A stretch of 64,000 nucleotides of DNA from Bacillus sp. FJAT-27264 (lineage in GTDB: Bacteria; Bacillota; Bacilli; Paenibacillales; Paenibacillaceae). The notes under the pieces are model-generated. The model did not search any database. It saw only the letters and a list, made by a program, of their open reading frames with translations, and had not been told where the DNA came from. Below are positions 24,416-33,483 of this stretch, piece after piece (positions within the stretch are counted from its first letter, which is position 1; each line of letters starts with the position of its first letter). The stretch covers positions 992,001-1,056,000 of the forward strand of contig NZ_MAQW01000012.1 of the NCBI RefSeq assembly GCF_001682855.1. Reading direction: 5' to 3'. A program made the translations under genes and the position numbers.

Positions 24416-25226
24416 GGGCCTTGTCGCTCATGAGGAACGGTTATGGAAACACAGGCCCCGGCTGTTCATTACCGTCCTTACGATATCAATTGCTCTGATA
24501 GCCATTGCCTGGATCTTGCTGGACAAAGAGGAAAAACGGGAGGTCTTTAACGGCCTCCCCCACTCTTACACGTACCGGGAGACCGAAAGTTCAGGCAAAG
24601 TGGCTTTACACATGATGTCCCTTTCCCCTGACCGTGTAGTTCTCCGTTCCGCTGGTGTGCCGCTGCGGCAGATTGCCGCCTATGGAATCAACGGCGGCTT
24701 CTTCTATGGCAAGGATCTGTTGTCCATTGCCATTATGAATGACAATCCGGTCAGCGGCGGACGGCATGATTACGGCTCGGGTTGGTTCAATGCCAAGTAT
24801 GCCCGTGGTACCTTGGTCTGGGATGGCGCGAAGCGCCAGTTCTCGGTCCAGGTGGTATCCAGCGGTGATGAGCTAGCAGTCAGCGACCGTAATCATTATT
24901 TTGCCCAGGGTGGCATTAGCATGAACCTGGAGGATGAGGACCGCTGGGCAGTGACGGCGACAGACGAACATTTACCGTACGCCGATGAACAGCGGATGCG
25001 TTCAGGCATGATCTTCAATAAGAATGGATCGTTATGGTTGATCGTTACTCCGACACTTTGTACAGCAGAGGCGTTCCGGGCAGCGATTCTGGAGAGCGTA
25101 CCCGGAGAAGGCTGGGAAGGCATCTTTCTCGACGGAGACGGTTCGTCGCAGATGAATGCTGACGAGGCCGTCTTGACCGGGGATCAACGAGCGGTTGTGC
25201 AGATGATCGCCGTGTCGCGGGAATAG
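24399..25226 (+). CDS. Membrane-anchored phosphodiester glycosidase family protein
   Basis: A 275-residue protein. An N-terminal helix (RLFITVLTISIALIAIAWILL, about 20-40) anchors it, and the outer part matches the NAGPA phosphodiester alpha-N-acetylglucosaminidase-like family (PF09992). Family blocks are AAYGINGGFFYG, GGISMNLEDED and EGIFLDGDGSSQM, the last being the signature. The start overlaps the M42 gene by 17 bases; ATG 24399 is chosen though its ribosome site is weak and TTG 24390 is possible. It may remodel cell-wall glycopolymers (inference). Confidence 0.82.
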   Translation: MSEPTEGLVAHEERLWKHRPRLFITVLTISIALIAIAWILLDKEEKREVFNGLPHSYTYRETESSGKVALHMMSLSPDRVVLRSAGVPLRQIAAYGINGGFFYGKDLLSIAIMNDNPVSGGRHDYGSGWFNAKYARGTLVWDGAKRQFSVQVVSSGDELAVSDRNHYFAQGGISMNLEDEDRWAVTATDEHLPYADEQRMRSGMIFNKNGSLWLIVTPTLCTAEAFRAAILESVPGEGWEGIFLDGDGSSQMNADEAVLTGDQRAVVQMIAVSRE

Positions 25227-25268
25227 AGAATCTATATAAAAAAAAGATTATAAGAATTCCCGGAGATA

Positions 25269-25461
25269 CAATTAGCAGCATTTTTGTACCTTAAATATGC
25301 TGCAACTAAGGGTTAGTGAGAATTAAGTGCAATATTGTACCTTAAATTTTCCAAAATACCCGCCGAGTGAGCTTTCTAGAGAAATTAAGGTACAAAAATG
25401 CTCTTATTTCCCTTATTTTCCTCTTTTTAATAAAATTAAGGTACAAAAATGCCGTTAGTTG
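25269..25461 (+). repeat. Dispersed palindromic repeat, copy A
   Basis: About 193 bases. The left half holds two GTACCTTAAAT boxes (near 25285 and 25346); the right half holds two ATTAAGGTACAAAAATG boxes (near 25384 and 25434), so the element can fold end to end. Terminal pieces CAATTAGCAGCATTTTTG and CAAAAATGCCGTTAGTTG are inverted relatives. Copies B (33645) and C (53728) share order and spacing. No coding frame is seen in 25227-25680. Confidence 0.85.
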
Positions 25462-25693
25462 GGGAGACGAACCCTCTTTCTCAATATAAAACGATCGGTT
25501 AAGGGGGATATGAGGCTTACCTCCTAAAACCCTAACCTCAAAGAAAATCGCCTGCTTTTCCGTGTGAATTCACCCTTCACTTCATCTGATTACAAAGTTA
25601 GAATAAGCACCTCGGTGAGTTAGACTATAAATAAAGTAGATACGGTAAATCCAACCCAAGATAATTGAATTAACTCTAAAAGAGGTGGTAACC

Positions 25694-25987
25694 GTGGCAG
25701 AACGGAAACGATACAATAAACAGTTTAAAGAAGAAACCGTAAAGTACATTCAAGAACAACGGAAGTCCATGGACGAGATTGCCCTGGAACTAAACATTCC
25801 GAAGGGTACACTCAAAAACTGGATGATGACGTACCGCCAGTTCCCCGATGAACCGTTTGTGGGGAGCGGCAAGCTGCGTACTCAAGAGAAACAATTTGCA
25901 GAACTAGAGCAGAAAAATAAGGATCTGGAAGAGGAGAACGCCATCCTAAAAAAAGCGATGCACATCTTCAGCAAAGACCGGAGCTAA
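25694..25987 (+). CDS. IS3-family transposase OrfA
   Basis: A 97-residue helix-turn-helix protein of the IS3 family first frame. The HTH is seen at about residues 5-55 (YNKQFKEETVKYIQEQRKSM, then LNIPKGTLKNWM), and a leucine-zipper-like coil follows (QFAELEQKNKDLEEENAILK). GTG 25694 lies after AGAGGTGG. A run of seven A at about 25948-25954 is the usual -1 frameshift site that would join OrfA to OrfB. OrfA itself appears intact, but OrfB is cut off, so the element is inactive. Confidence 0.85.
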   Translation: MAERKRYNKQFKEETVKYIQEQRKSMDEIALELNIPKGTLKNWMMTYRQFPDEPFVGSGKLRTQEKQFAELEQKNKDLEEENAILKKAMHIFSKDRS

Positions 25988-26181
25988 AGTTTCAGTTTAT
26001 TGAGGCACACCGCTCAACTTTCCGGATCGAGAAGATGTGCAGCGTACTAGGTGTATCCCGAAGTGGGTATTACAAATGGCGGACAACGCCTTCCAGTGAC
26101 CGGAAGAAACGGCGCGAACAGCTGTTAGAGCGTATCGAGTACCACTTTTATGATAATGATGTGATAGGCCTCACTGAATGA
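25984..26181 (+). pseudogene. Truncated IS3-family transposase OrfB
   Basis: In the -1 frame relative to OrfA, an open stretch encodes the OrfB N-terminus: FQFIEAHRSTFRIEKMCSVL, then GVSRSGYYKWRTTPSSDRKK and the block LLERIEYHFYDND. Homology stops at about 26166 where a terminator hairpin begins, and the frame closes at TGA 26179. The integrase (DDE) domain is completely missing. The right end of the insertion sequence has therefore been lost by deletion. Confidence 0.85.
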
Positions 26182-26187
26182 GGCCTT
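26166..26187. terminator. Hairpin at the broken end of the IS
   Basis: AGGCCTCA / TGAGGCCT with a five-base loop. It marks the point where IS homology ends and may act as a terminator. Confidence 0.5.
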
Positions 26188-26200
26188 CACTTCAAGAAAC

Positions 26201-26241
26201 ACAAAGAAGCTGACGTCCGTTACCGGTGTCAGCTTCTTTGT
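26201..26241. terminator. Strong bidirectional hairpin
   Basis: ACAAAGAAGCTGAC (from 26201) pairs perfectly with GTCAGCTTCTTTGT (to 26241) across a 13-base loop. The arms supply A- and T-rich ends, so it can terminate in both directions, including the TPR pseudogene on the minus strand. Confidence 0.65.
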
Positions 26242-26301
26242 GCTGTGTATTAATCGTATCCTTGGAATCTCTAGTCAACGGAATCTATACTCTATGGGAT
26301 C

Positions 26302-26792
26302 TCATTCCCAGGTCTGTTCCAGCTTATCGGCATAAAAGGCAATGGCCTTACTGTAGCTGCGGATTCCCTCGTCTGCCGAGGTGTCCGCGAGTTGCTCCAG
26401 CAGAATACCCATCGCCTTGCTATGGTTCCCCAGATTATGCAGAGCCATCGCGTAAAATACCGGGAACTCCCGGCGATCCGGGAATTCAGCCATGCCTTGG
26501 GCCAGAATGGCCTCAGAACGCTCATATTGCCCGAGCGTTCTGTAGGTGCTTCCCAGCCCAAGCAGCGCACCCGCCTGATCCTCTGGCGGAAGACCTAGCG
26601 CTAGGCTTTTCTCGTAATAAGGTACTGCCGCTCGTTCGAGGCCCAGCACATCATGTGTCCAAGCCAGCTGATAATGCAGCCTGGCACATGCTGCGGATGA
26701 CCTTCAAGCTGCTCTAACAGCAGCGTCCTGGCCTGCTCTGCCTACCCAGCACTCCTGAGGGCCACAGCGGCTTCTATGATCCCCTCTACCAC
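26302..26792 (-). pseudogene. TPR-repeat protein gene, broken
   Basis: A tetratricopeptide protein of about 160 residues once read from GTG 26792. The first 16 codons (VVEGIIEAAVALRSAG) end at an in-frame TAG (26744-26742). The same frame continues with AEQARTLLLEQLEGHPQH and then must shift at about 26690 to reach RLHYQLAWTHDVLGLERAAV. The remaining open part (to 26302) has TPR-like helices such as ALLGLGSTYRTLGQYERSEA and DEGIRSYSKAIAFYAD. One nonsense codon plus one frameshift argue for decay rather than a single sequencing error. Confidence 0.75.
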
Positions 26793-26843
26793 TAGCCCTC
26801 ATCCCTTCCAGTTACATGGACCGCTTAGGATAAAGCTTGATTG

Positions 26844-28796
26844 CTAAGCTTTGCCTGCTATCTTCTCTGCCAGCTCGTTGAGATACGTCCAGCGCTCCAT
26901 TAGACGCTCCAGCTCGGCTTCGCCCTGACGCTGCTTTTCCACCAGCTCTTGCAAGAGTGCAGAGTCGGCAAAGGCGGCCTCCATCTTCACACTGATGTCG
27001 ACCAAGTGCTGCTCTGCCAGCTCAATTTGCTCGTCAATACCTTCAAACTCACGTTGTTCCTTGAAGGTGAATTTGACTTTTTCCTTGGCTTGAGGCGGTG
27101 CTGGATTATCCGCTGCGGAAGCTTGGGGAGTACTGCGTTTTGCACCACCGGCACTGGCACCAGCATCACCTTTGCTTCCTGCCCCACTCCCCGAGATAAC
27201 ATTCTTGGCGAGCCACTCTTCATATTCACTGTAGTCGCCAACATGAATCCGGATCTTACCATTCTCAAAGGCGATAAGCTTGTCAATCGTCCGGTCCAGA
27301 AAGTACCGGTCATGGGATACTGTGAAGACAACACCCGGGAATTCATCCAGATAATCTTCCAGAACCGCCAATGTACCAATATCGAGATCATTGGTCGGCT
27401 CGTCCAGCAGGAGCACATTCGGAGCTCCCATCAAGACACGCAGAAGATAAAGCCGTCTCTTCTCTCCACCGGAGAGCTTGGAAATCGGCGTCCACTGCGC
27501 TGCCGGAGGGAACAGGAAGCGTTCCATCATCTGCGAGGCCGTAATGACGCTACCGTCCGCTGTACGGACCACCTCCGCCTCTTCCTTCACATACTCGATG
27601 GCTCGCAAGCTTAGATCCATATCCTGATGCTCTTGCGTGAAATAGCCGAGCTTCACTGTAGCGCCCAATTGAACTTCACCGCTATCCGGCTGCAATTTCC
27701 CCGCGATCAGGTTCAGCAGCGTGGACTTACCGCTACCGTTCGGCCCAACAATTCCCACTCGATCCTGCGGAACAGCGATATAGGTCAAATCGCTAATCAG
27801 CTGCCGTCCGTCCAGAGATTTGGACAGCTCTTGAATTTCAATGATTTTACGCCCCAGCCGGGTTGAAGCTACAGACAGATCAAGTGTACCGCCGGAGGCA
27901 TTGCCGGTCGCCTCCTTAAGCTTCTCGAAGCGATCGATTCTGGCCTTTTGCTTCGTAGTACGCGCCTTCGCTCCTCGGCGAATCCAGGCCAATTCTGTAC
28001 GTAGCAGATTTTTACGCTTCTGCTCTTCTGACGCCTCCCGCTCTTCACGGTCAGCCTTCAGCTCCAGGAAGCGGGAATAATTCGCTTCATAGCGGAACAG
28101 ACGTCCACCATCCAGCTCCAGCATGACGCTGGCGACCCGGTCCAGGAAGTACCGATCATGCGTAATCATAAGCAGCGCACCGCGCCGTTTCTGCAGATAC
28201 TGCTCCAGCCAGGCTACGGAATCCGTATCAATATGGTTGGTAGGCTCATCCAGAATCAGTAGCTCTGACGGCGTGATTAGCGCTGCGGCAAGGGCTACAC
28301 GCTTGCGCTGTCCGCCGGACAGATTCTCCATAAGAGCATCGAAGCGAGTGATGCCAAGCTTGGTCAGGACACTCTTTGCTTCACTTTCAAGATGCCAAGC
28401 ATCAGCAGCGTCAATAACTTGGCCTATTCCAGCCAGCTTGCGCTCTAGCGCAGTATTCCCAGGATCAGCTTCCAGTTGCGCCACTACATCCATATATTCA
28501 CGGGTTGCAACTAGCGCCGGGTCCTCTCCGGCAAAGACCTGCTGAAGAACCGTATTACCCGGCTCGTAAGGGGGATTTTGGGCCAGAAATTGTACCCGCA
28601 CATCGTTACCGATGGCAACTTGTCCTTCATCCGGTGTGTCCAGGCCAGCGATGATACGCAAAAACGTCGATTTCCCCGTACCATTCACGCCGACAATACC
28701 GATCTTATCCCGGTCATCCATCCCGAATGAAGCGTCTTTGAACAGAGTTTTTTCACCATAGCTTTTGGAGAGATGCTCCACGGTCATAATATTCAT
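26844..28796 (-). CDS. yfmR: ABC-F family ATPase, YfmR/Uup type
   Basis: A 650-residue soluble protein with two ABC ATPase domains and no membrane part. Walker A motifs GVNGTGKST (about 37) and GPNGSGKST (about 351), signatures LSGGQRKR and LSGGEKRR, and Walker B LLILDEPTNHID and LLLDEPTNDLD are all intact. The inter-domain P-site linker lies at about 245-310. A charged linker and C-terminal coiled coil (about 565-648) mark the Uup/YfmR subgroup, which acts on ribosomes stalled or strained during elongation. AGGATAAAGC precedes the ATG. Not an exporter despite the ABC fold. Confidence 0.9.
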   Translation of the reverse strand: MNIMTVEHLSKSYGEKTLFKDASFGMDDRDKIGIVGVNGTGKSTFLRIIAGLDTPDEGQVAIGNDVRVQFLAQNPPYEPGNTVLQQVFAGEDPALVATREYMDVVAQLEADPGNTALERKLAGIGQVIDAADAWHLESEAKSVLTKLGITRFDALMENLSGGQRKRVALAAALITPSELLILDEPTNHIDTDSVAWLEQYLQKRRGALLMITHDRYFLDRVASVMLELDGGRLFRYEANYSRFLELKADREEREASEEQKRKNLLRTELAWIRRGAKARTTKQKARIDRFEKLKEATGNASGGTLDLSVASTRLGRKIIEIQELSKSLDGRQLISDLTYIAVPQDRVGIVGPNGSGKSTLLNLIAGKLQPDSGEVQLGATVKLGYFTQEHQDMDLSLRAIEYVKEEAEVVRTADGSVITASQMMERFLFPPAAQWTPISKLSGGEKRRLYLLRVLMGAPNVLLLDEPTNDLDIGTLAVLEDYLDEFPGVVFTVSHDRYFLDRTIDKLIAFENGKIRIHVGDYSEYEEWLAKNVISGSGAGSKGDAGASAGGAKRSTPQASAADNPAPPQAKEKVKFTFKEQREFEGIDEQIELAEQHLVDISVKMEAAFADSALLQELVEKQRQGEAELERLMERWTYLNELAEKIAGKA

Positions 28797-28922
28797 GCTT
28801 TATCCTCGCTTGCCTTAGTTTATATTTGAAGCTGATTACAATCTGGAGAAAACCGCCCGGAACCCGGACGGCCTTATCTTCTGATGCTGCGTAATTTCCA
28901 GCCGGTACAATCTCAACGTGTC

Positions 28923-29534
28923 TCAGTCCGACAGCGTTTCTGTTTCTGGCATATGTAGGGCATTCATCGCCCCGTTAATGAACAGACTCGCGGCAAATTG
29001 CGACCGCTTGCGGGCATCGTCAGCCGTGAAATCCGGGTGGAATAGAATGTCCATTTTCAACCTGTCCAGCATGCCAATGTAGGACTGCGCCATTAACTCC
29101 GGCTCCGTGGCTCCGCCTTCCAGTAGAACTCGCATGACTGCCTGCATGTACCGCTCCATGAATTGTGCCATGTACGCCACAAGCTCCGGGTTATTATTGG
29201 GCGCCCGAAAAAACAGCTTCGTGTGCTGCTTGCGATCATAATAATAGAACAGATGATGATCCGCTATAATCGCCAGCTTGCCGTTCAGACTATTCTCGGC
29301 GCCCAGCTTCTCTTCGAGTTGCTCCAGAAAACCTTCGCAGTCACGCCTCGTAACGGCCATGAACAGCTCTTCCTTACTCTTGAAATAGAGATATATCGTT
29401 CCTTTGGCAATTCCCGCTTGCTCCGCTACCTGCGACATCTTCGTCTCGTAGAAACCGGCGGAGCCGAAAAGTCCGTAAGCAGCATCGAGAATGGACGTAT
29501 GTTTATCATTGGATGCGCTGCCCAGGCGGTCCAC
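28923..29534 (-). CDS. TetR/AcrR-family transcriptional regulator
   Basis: About 203 residues. The HTH domain is at about residues 12-60 (ILDAAYGLFGSAGFYETKMS, then QAGIAKGTIYLYFKSKEELF), followed by a helical ligand-binding domain with no recognisable ligand. GTG 29534 is used as start because it gives a normal-length N-terminus, but a TTG at 29567 inside the upstream gene is possible. The DUF92 gene ends at 29551, so the two are co-transcribed and perhaps coupled. The yfmR gene follows on the same strand. Confidence 0.85.
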   Translation of the reverse strand: MDRLGSASNDKHTSILDAAYGLFGSAGFYETKMSQVAEQAGIAKGTIYLYFKSKEELFMAVTRRDCEGFLEQLEEKLGAENSLNGKLAIIADHHLFYYYDRKQHTKLFFRAPNNNPELVAYMAQFMERYMQAVMRVLLEGGATEPELMAQSYIGMLDRLKMDILFHPDFTADDARKRSQFAASLFINGAMNALHMPETETLSD

Positions 29535-29550
29535 CCCCTTACTGTGTATT

Positions 29551-30354
29551 TCACCAGGCCAGTCCAACCAGCAGCGCTACGATCCCGCCGACCGCCGAGC
29601 TGATGGCATTAACAGCATCATTGGTCATCCAGCGCCAACCGCGGGCGTGTACGGCAGGGACGCCGCAGTGCTGCGGACTCTCTACCTCACGGCCGCAGAC
29701 TGTGCAGCGATTCATCTGCTGTACGGTTGCACCGAGGAACGAGTCGGCAAAAGCACCTGCAAGCCCGCCCAGCAGTCCGGCTAGCACCAGCGTCCAGAAA
29801 ACCTGATCTGCCATTCCGGCACCCTTCTGAAGCAGCCATGAGCCCGCACCGATCAGGACACCCCCGGCACCAGCCGCCAGTGTTCCCAAGAGCGACACTC
29901 CGCCAGAGGCACCTACAGGCAGAACTTTGCCTGTGAGCACGGAGCGTGGCTGCTTTTTGCTAAGCGTGCCAATCTCTGTAGCCCAAGTATCCGAGGTTAC
30001 GGTAGCCATTACGCCGATGAACAGAAAGCTCCACAGCTCCAGCGGATACAAGGCATTCAGCAGTACAACCAGCATGCCGATTCCGCCATTGGCGAATACC
30101 TGCCCGGCATCGCGGCGGCCTGTCTTAGCATACGTCTCTTCCAGCTCGGCCTTGTTGTCATGCTTAAGCTTGGATAGCAGGCTTGAAGTAATAAAGAACA
30201 ACAGAAGAACGCCAAACCAAAATGCGTTACCTGCTCCAAAATAAATCGTGCCCATCAGCACTGCCGCCAGCATGCCTGAGAAGCTTAGCGACTGTCTCCA
30301 ATACGCGGCTCCGGCAACAAGCAGAGCACCACAGGCCCCGATGATAAGCTGCAT
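29551..30354 (-). CDS. DUF92 integral membrane protein
   Basis: A 267-residue membrane protein of the DUF92 family, related to plant phytol kinases. Six or seven hydrophobic segments are visible. Conserved blocks are RRDAGQVFANGGIGML, TSDTWATEIGTLSKKQPRSV and GAFADSFLGATVQ. A cysteine-rich loop (CTVCGREVESPQHCG) near residue 215 suggests a metal- or disulfide-containing element. The ATG at 30354 has AGGAG 8 bases upstream, better than the ATG at 30375. The enzymatic role in bacteria is not established. Confidence 0.85.
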   Translation of the reverse strand: MQLIIGACGALLVAGAAYWRQSLSFSGMLAAVLMGTIYFGAGNAFWFGVLLLFFITSSLLSKLKHDNKAELEETYAKTGRRDAGQVFANGGIGMLVVLLNALYPLELWSFLFIGVMATVTSDTWATEIGTLSKKQPRSVLTGKVLPVGASGGVSLLGTLAAGAGGVLIGAGSWLLQKGAGMADQVFWTLVLAGLLGGLAGAFADSFLGATVQQMNRCTVCGREVESPQHCGVPAVHARGWRWMTNDAVNAISSAVGGIVALLVGLAW

Positions 30355-30391
30355 GATTTCAACTCCTGCCACCATAGGGTCGCTTCCCGCA

Positions 30392-31015
30392 CTAGCCGAT
30401 CAGGCAGGTGCCAAGCAGCCTTTCTCCCCAGTATAATTCGAAGGAATCACCAGTGACCGCAGGTCCTACACCCGCAGGGGTTCCGGTGAAGATTAGATCA
30501 TTTTTACCCAGCCCATAGCGGGCAGCAATAAAGTCAACAATTTTCTGGAGGGAGAAAATCATATCCTTCACGTTGCCGCGCTGCACTTCAGCACCACTTT
30601 TCAAAATCACAAAATCTGTAGCCTCCAGCTCATCCTGCTCGGGAAAAGCAATATACGGGGTCAATGGAGCCGAATTCTTGAAGCCTTTGGCTGCAGTCCA
30701 CGGCAGACCTTTCTTCTTCAGGTCATCCTGCACATCACGCAGCGTGAAGTCCAGTCCCAAGGCCATCACATCCACCAGTTCCTCCACACTCATTCCCGGC
30801 ACATAATCACGCGCGATCCGCAGGACAAGCTCGCCTTCAAAATGAACCTGACCGGCATCCTTCGGAAGATGGATAATGGCTTTATCAAGAGGAACTGCCG
30901 CATGAGAGGGCTTCAAGAAGATCAGCGGCTCAGCCGGGACCTTGTTGCCCAGTTCTTCTGCATGTAGCAAGTAATTTCGTCCGACACAATACAGATTATT
31001 TATAGCCGCACACAT
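30392..31015 (-). CDS. Fumarylacetoacetate hydrolase family protein
   Basis: A 207-residue FAH-fold protein. Family blocks are NLYCVGRNYLLHAEELGN at the N-terminus, HFEGELVLRIARDY with the metal-binding glutamates, LGLDFTLRDVQDDLKKKGLP, and the late motif LIFTGTPAGVGP. Such proteins hydrolyse or decarboxylate oxo-acids (for example acylpyruvates or oxaloacetate); the substrate here is unknown. ATG 31015 is preferred, preceded by AGGAAAGAGAG; an in-frame TTG at 31066 lies inside the upstream gene. It sits in a leftward cluster after the GDPD gene. Confidence 0.88.
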   Translation of the reverse strand: MCAAINNLYCVGRNYLLHAEELGNKVPAEPLIFLKPSHAAVPLDKAIIHLPKDAGQVHFEGELVLRIARDYVPGMSVEELVDVMALGLDFTLRDVQDDLKKKGLPWTAAKGFKNSAPLTPYIAFPEQDELEATDFVILKSGAEVQRGNVKDMIFSLQKIVDFIAARYGLGKNDLIFTGTPAGVGPAVTGDSFELYWGERLLGTCLIG

Positions 31016-31055
31016 GGATAAATTCAGCTCTCTTTCCTGTTGATTGTTAAATTCA

Positions 31056-31787
31056 TTATTTTCCAATGAACGTATCGCCCCATAGATCAGGACGGTTCGT
31101 ACAAATCATTATATCAGAATGCATGGCCGCCAAGCGACGCATCCCCCGTGCTTTATTCACTGTCCAAGCCATCACCTGGATTCCTTGCTCCACAAGCAGA
31201 CTAGCCATAAGCGGATTCAGTCGTGAAAAGCGGATCGAAAGGAAGGAACATTGCAGCTCCTGCAACTTCGAAGCCGGGTCCCCCGACCTGGAATCATAGA
31301 TCAGCCCTGTTCTGAAACGGGGGTCCAGCGCCTTGATTCTCTGCAATGCCCCATGATCAAACGAAGTCAGGACAACCTCATCCCGCATATTGCGGGCGTT
31401 AACCTGATCGATGACCGCCTGCTCGAGACCGGGGTACATATCGTTTACGGTTTTGAGCTCAATATTGAGGCGTAGCTTACCCGATACCAACGCCAGCACT
31501 TCATCCAGTGAAGGCACTTTCTCGCCACGAAAAGCCCTTCCTTTCCAGCCGCCGGCATCCAGCCGACGAATCCCCTCCCAGTTCATCTCCCTGACCTTGC
31601 CGTGCCCGTTGGTGGTCCGATCCAGTGTGTAATCATGAATGACCACCGGCACGCCGTCCCGTGATAGCTGAACATCAATCTCCATCCAGCGCACAAAGGG
31701 GAGCTCTAGCGCCATCCGAACAGCGGCCAGCGTATTCTCCGGCGCCTTGCCGGAAAATCCCCGGTGCGCCACGCAAGGGTTCTTCAT
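31056..31787 (-). CDS. Glycerophosphodiester phosphodiesterase
   Basis: A 243-residue GDPD-family TIM barrel that hydrolyses glycerophosphodiesters to glycerol 3-phosphate. The N-terminal catalytic blocks are AHRGFSGKAPENTLAA and MEIDVQLSRDGVPVVIHDYTLDRTTNGHG, containing the His pair and metal-binding Glu/Asp. Later parts are IELKT and MAWTVNK. There is no signal peptide, so the enzyme is cytoplasmic. ATG 31787 follows GGGGGATAAGG; the frame extends to 31853 without a site. The FAH gene starts 40 bases after the stop. Confidence 0.92.
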   Translation of the reverse strand: MKNPCVAHRGFSGKAPENTLAAVRMALELPFVRWMEIDVQLSRDGVPVVIHDYTLDRTTNGHGKVREMNWEGIRRLDAGGWKGRAFRGEKVPSLDEVLALVSGKLRLNIELKTVNDMYPGLEQAVIDQVNARNMRDEVVLTSFDHGALQRIKALDPRFRTGLIYDSRSGDPASKLQELQCSFLSIRFSRLNPLMASLLVEQGIQVMAWTVNKARGMRRLAAMHSDIMICTNRPDLWGDTFIGK

Positions 31788-31865
31788 CCTTATCCCCCTC
31801 TGACCATTCACTTCTGCTAGCGACGATACTTTATGCAATCCTTCCAATTCCACACTTAACGTTTA

Positions 31866-33365
31866 TTATTTTGCCTTCTGAGTCACTTTGCCGTCAGCAC
31901 CAATCCGCACAAGACCGGAAGACAAAGACTCGATTCGCTTCAGGAGAATACCTCCTGCCACATCATTCATTGGGACAGGGCGGGCCAGCTCAGCGTCCAT
32001 CGGTTTGAGTTGCATCGAGCATTGCCCTTTGATAGTACACTCAGCCTGAAAAACCGCTGTCTCCCAGGTAGTGGGAATGGAGCCTTTGGTGAAAATAAAA
32101 TTACCCGTGCTGTAGGCGATCCATTTGCCTTTGTAAGGCTCTATGCCCTGCAGCACATGGGGATGCCCACCAATGACGAGATCCGCCCCTGCATCTATAA
32201 AGCTATGACCCAGCTTCTGCTGAACACTGTCGTATTGATCTACACGTTCCTTCCCCCAGTGCACAACCACAACCACCAGGTCTGCCTTTTTCTTGGCAGC
32301 GGCAATCGCTTGTAGTCCTTCTGCACTGTCATAAACGGAGGCAACACCCGGAGTATTCGGTCCCGCCTTCCAATCCATAACCGGCATGACTCGTGTGAAT
32401 CCCAGCAGCGCAATCTTGATTCCATTGCGTTCAAAATATTGCGCGCTATAAGCCTCCTTGCTATTGAGCCCTGCTCCGACATGCGGAATGCCTCTCTTAT
32501 CCAGGTGAGCCATTGTATCTCTAAGGCCCTCCTGTCCCTGATCCAAGGTATGGTTGTTAGCGAGATTCACAGCATCAACGCCAGCTGCCTTGAGAGCGTC
32601 AAGCGCCTCGGGCGCGCCCTTAAACACAAATTGTTTATTCTGAGCGCCAACTCCCCGGGTAGTGATCGGCGTCTCCAGGTTCACCACGGTAAGATCATCC
32701 TTCTTGAACATGCCGCCAAGCGCGGAATACGAATAATCATAACCTTTCTGCTTGAGCAGTTCTCCAGCTTTGCCGGAGAAGATAACATCCCCGGCAAAGC
32801 TCAGCTTAACCGTACGTTCCCCTGCCAGGCCTTCAGGCAGCCCTGCGGTGAAATTACTGTCTTTGCCCTCCACATCTCCCGTCTTGCTATCAGAAGGCGG
32901 CTTACTGTCAGTTCCATTCTTCCCTCCGGTGTCAGTAGGTGAGGAACTGTCCCCTGCAGAAGTCTGCCCTCCAGCCGTACCGTTGGTATTCCCGGCACCT
33001 CCATCGCCTTCCGGGGTGCTGCCCGGTATCGGTGTTGCCGTTGGTGCCACTGTTACTGTTACCTCAGGTGTTGGCGTTACTTCGGGACTTGCCATAACTT
33101 CGGGTGTGACTGCCGCCTCGTCTTCATTGTTCGCCGAGGCCGGCGGGTCACTCTCCTGCACCTCCGGATCAGGGGAAGGCAACTCAGTAGCTTGTGCCAC
33201 CGGAGGCGGATAGGATGATCTATAACCATGTTCGCTGGTAAAACCATAAGTCAATGAGGCGGTAATCATCAATAGTAAAATTACATTAATCCAAGCCCAG
33301 ATCGTTCTACGACGACGTCTGTTCGGTTTGTCTTTACGTCTGGAGCTTGATCGCGGCGAATACAT
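31866..33365 (-). CDS. CapA/PgsA-family membrane-anchored protein
   Basis: A 499-residue protein. A basic head (RRKDKPNRRRRRTIW) precedes one membrane helix (about 23-42). A long Pro/Thr/Glu/Gly-rich spacer (about 50-175) reaches through the wall. The PGA_cap/CapA metallophosphatase-like domain fills about 180-450: KLSFAGDVIFSGKAGELL, VVNLETPIT, VNLANNHTLDQGQEG, VVHWGKE and IGGHPHVLQGIEPY, with the metal-ligand Asp, Asn and His residues. PgsA takes part in poly-gamma-glutamate export in Bacillus, but no pgsBC genes are near. AAGGAG lies 12 bases before the ATG. Confidence 0.88.
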   Translation of the reverse strand: MYSPRSSSRRKDKPNRRRRRTIWAWINVILLLMITASLTYGFTSEHGYRSSYPPPVAQATELPSPDPEVQESDPPASANNEDEAAVTPEVMASPEVTPTPEVTVTVAPTATPIPGSTPEGDGGAGNTNGTAGGQTSAGDSSSPTDTGGKNGTDSKPPSDSKTGDVEGKDSNFTAGLPEGLAGERTVKLSFAGDVIFSGKAGELLKQKGYDYSYSALGGMFKKDDLTVVNLETPITTRGVGAQNKQFVFKGAPEALDALKAAGVDAVNLANNHTLDQGQEGLRDTMAHLDKRGIPHVGAGLNSKEAYSAQYFERNGIKIALLGFTRVMPVMDWKAGPNTPGVASVYDSAEGLQAIAAAKKKADLVVVVVHWGKERVDQYDSVQQKLGHSFIDAGADLVIGGHPHVLQGIEPYKGKWIAYSTGNFIFTKGSIPTTWETAVFQAECTIKGQCSMQLKPMDAELARPVPMNDVAGGILLKRIESLSSGLVRIGADGKVTQKAK

Positions 33366-33483
33366 GGGACAATGGTTCTCCTTTGTGTTTAAAATTGTTT
33401 CTATTATATCATATCACGGGCTTGTCCCCGCAAATGCGAGAATTGCCACTTGCATTTAATAGAACCTTAATTAATGTTCAAAA

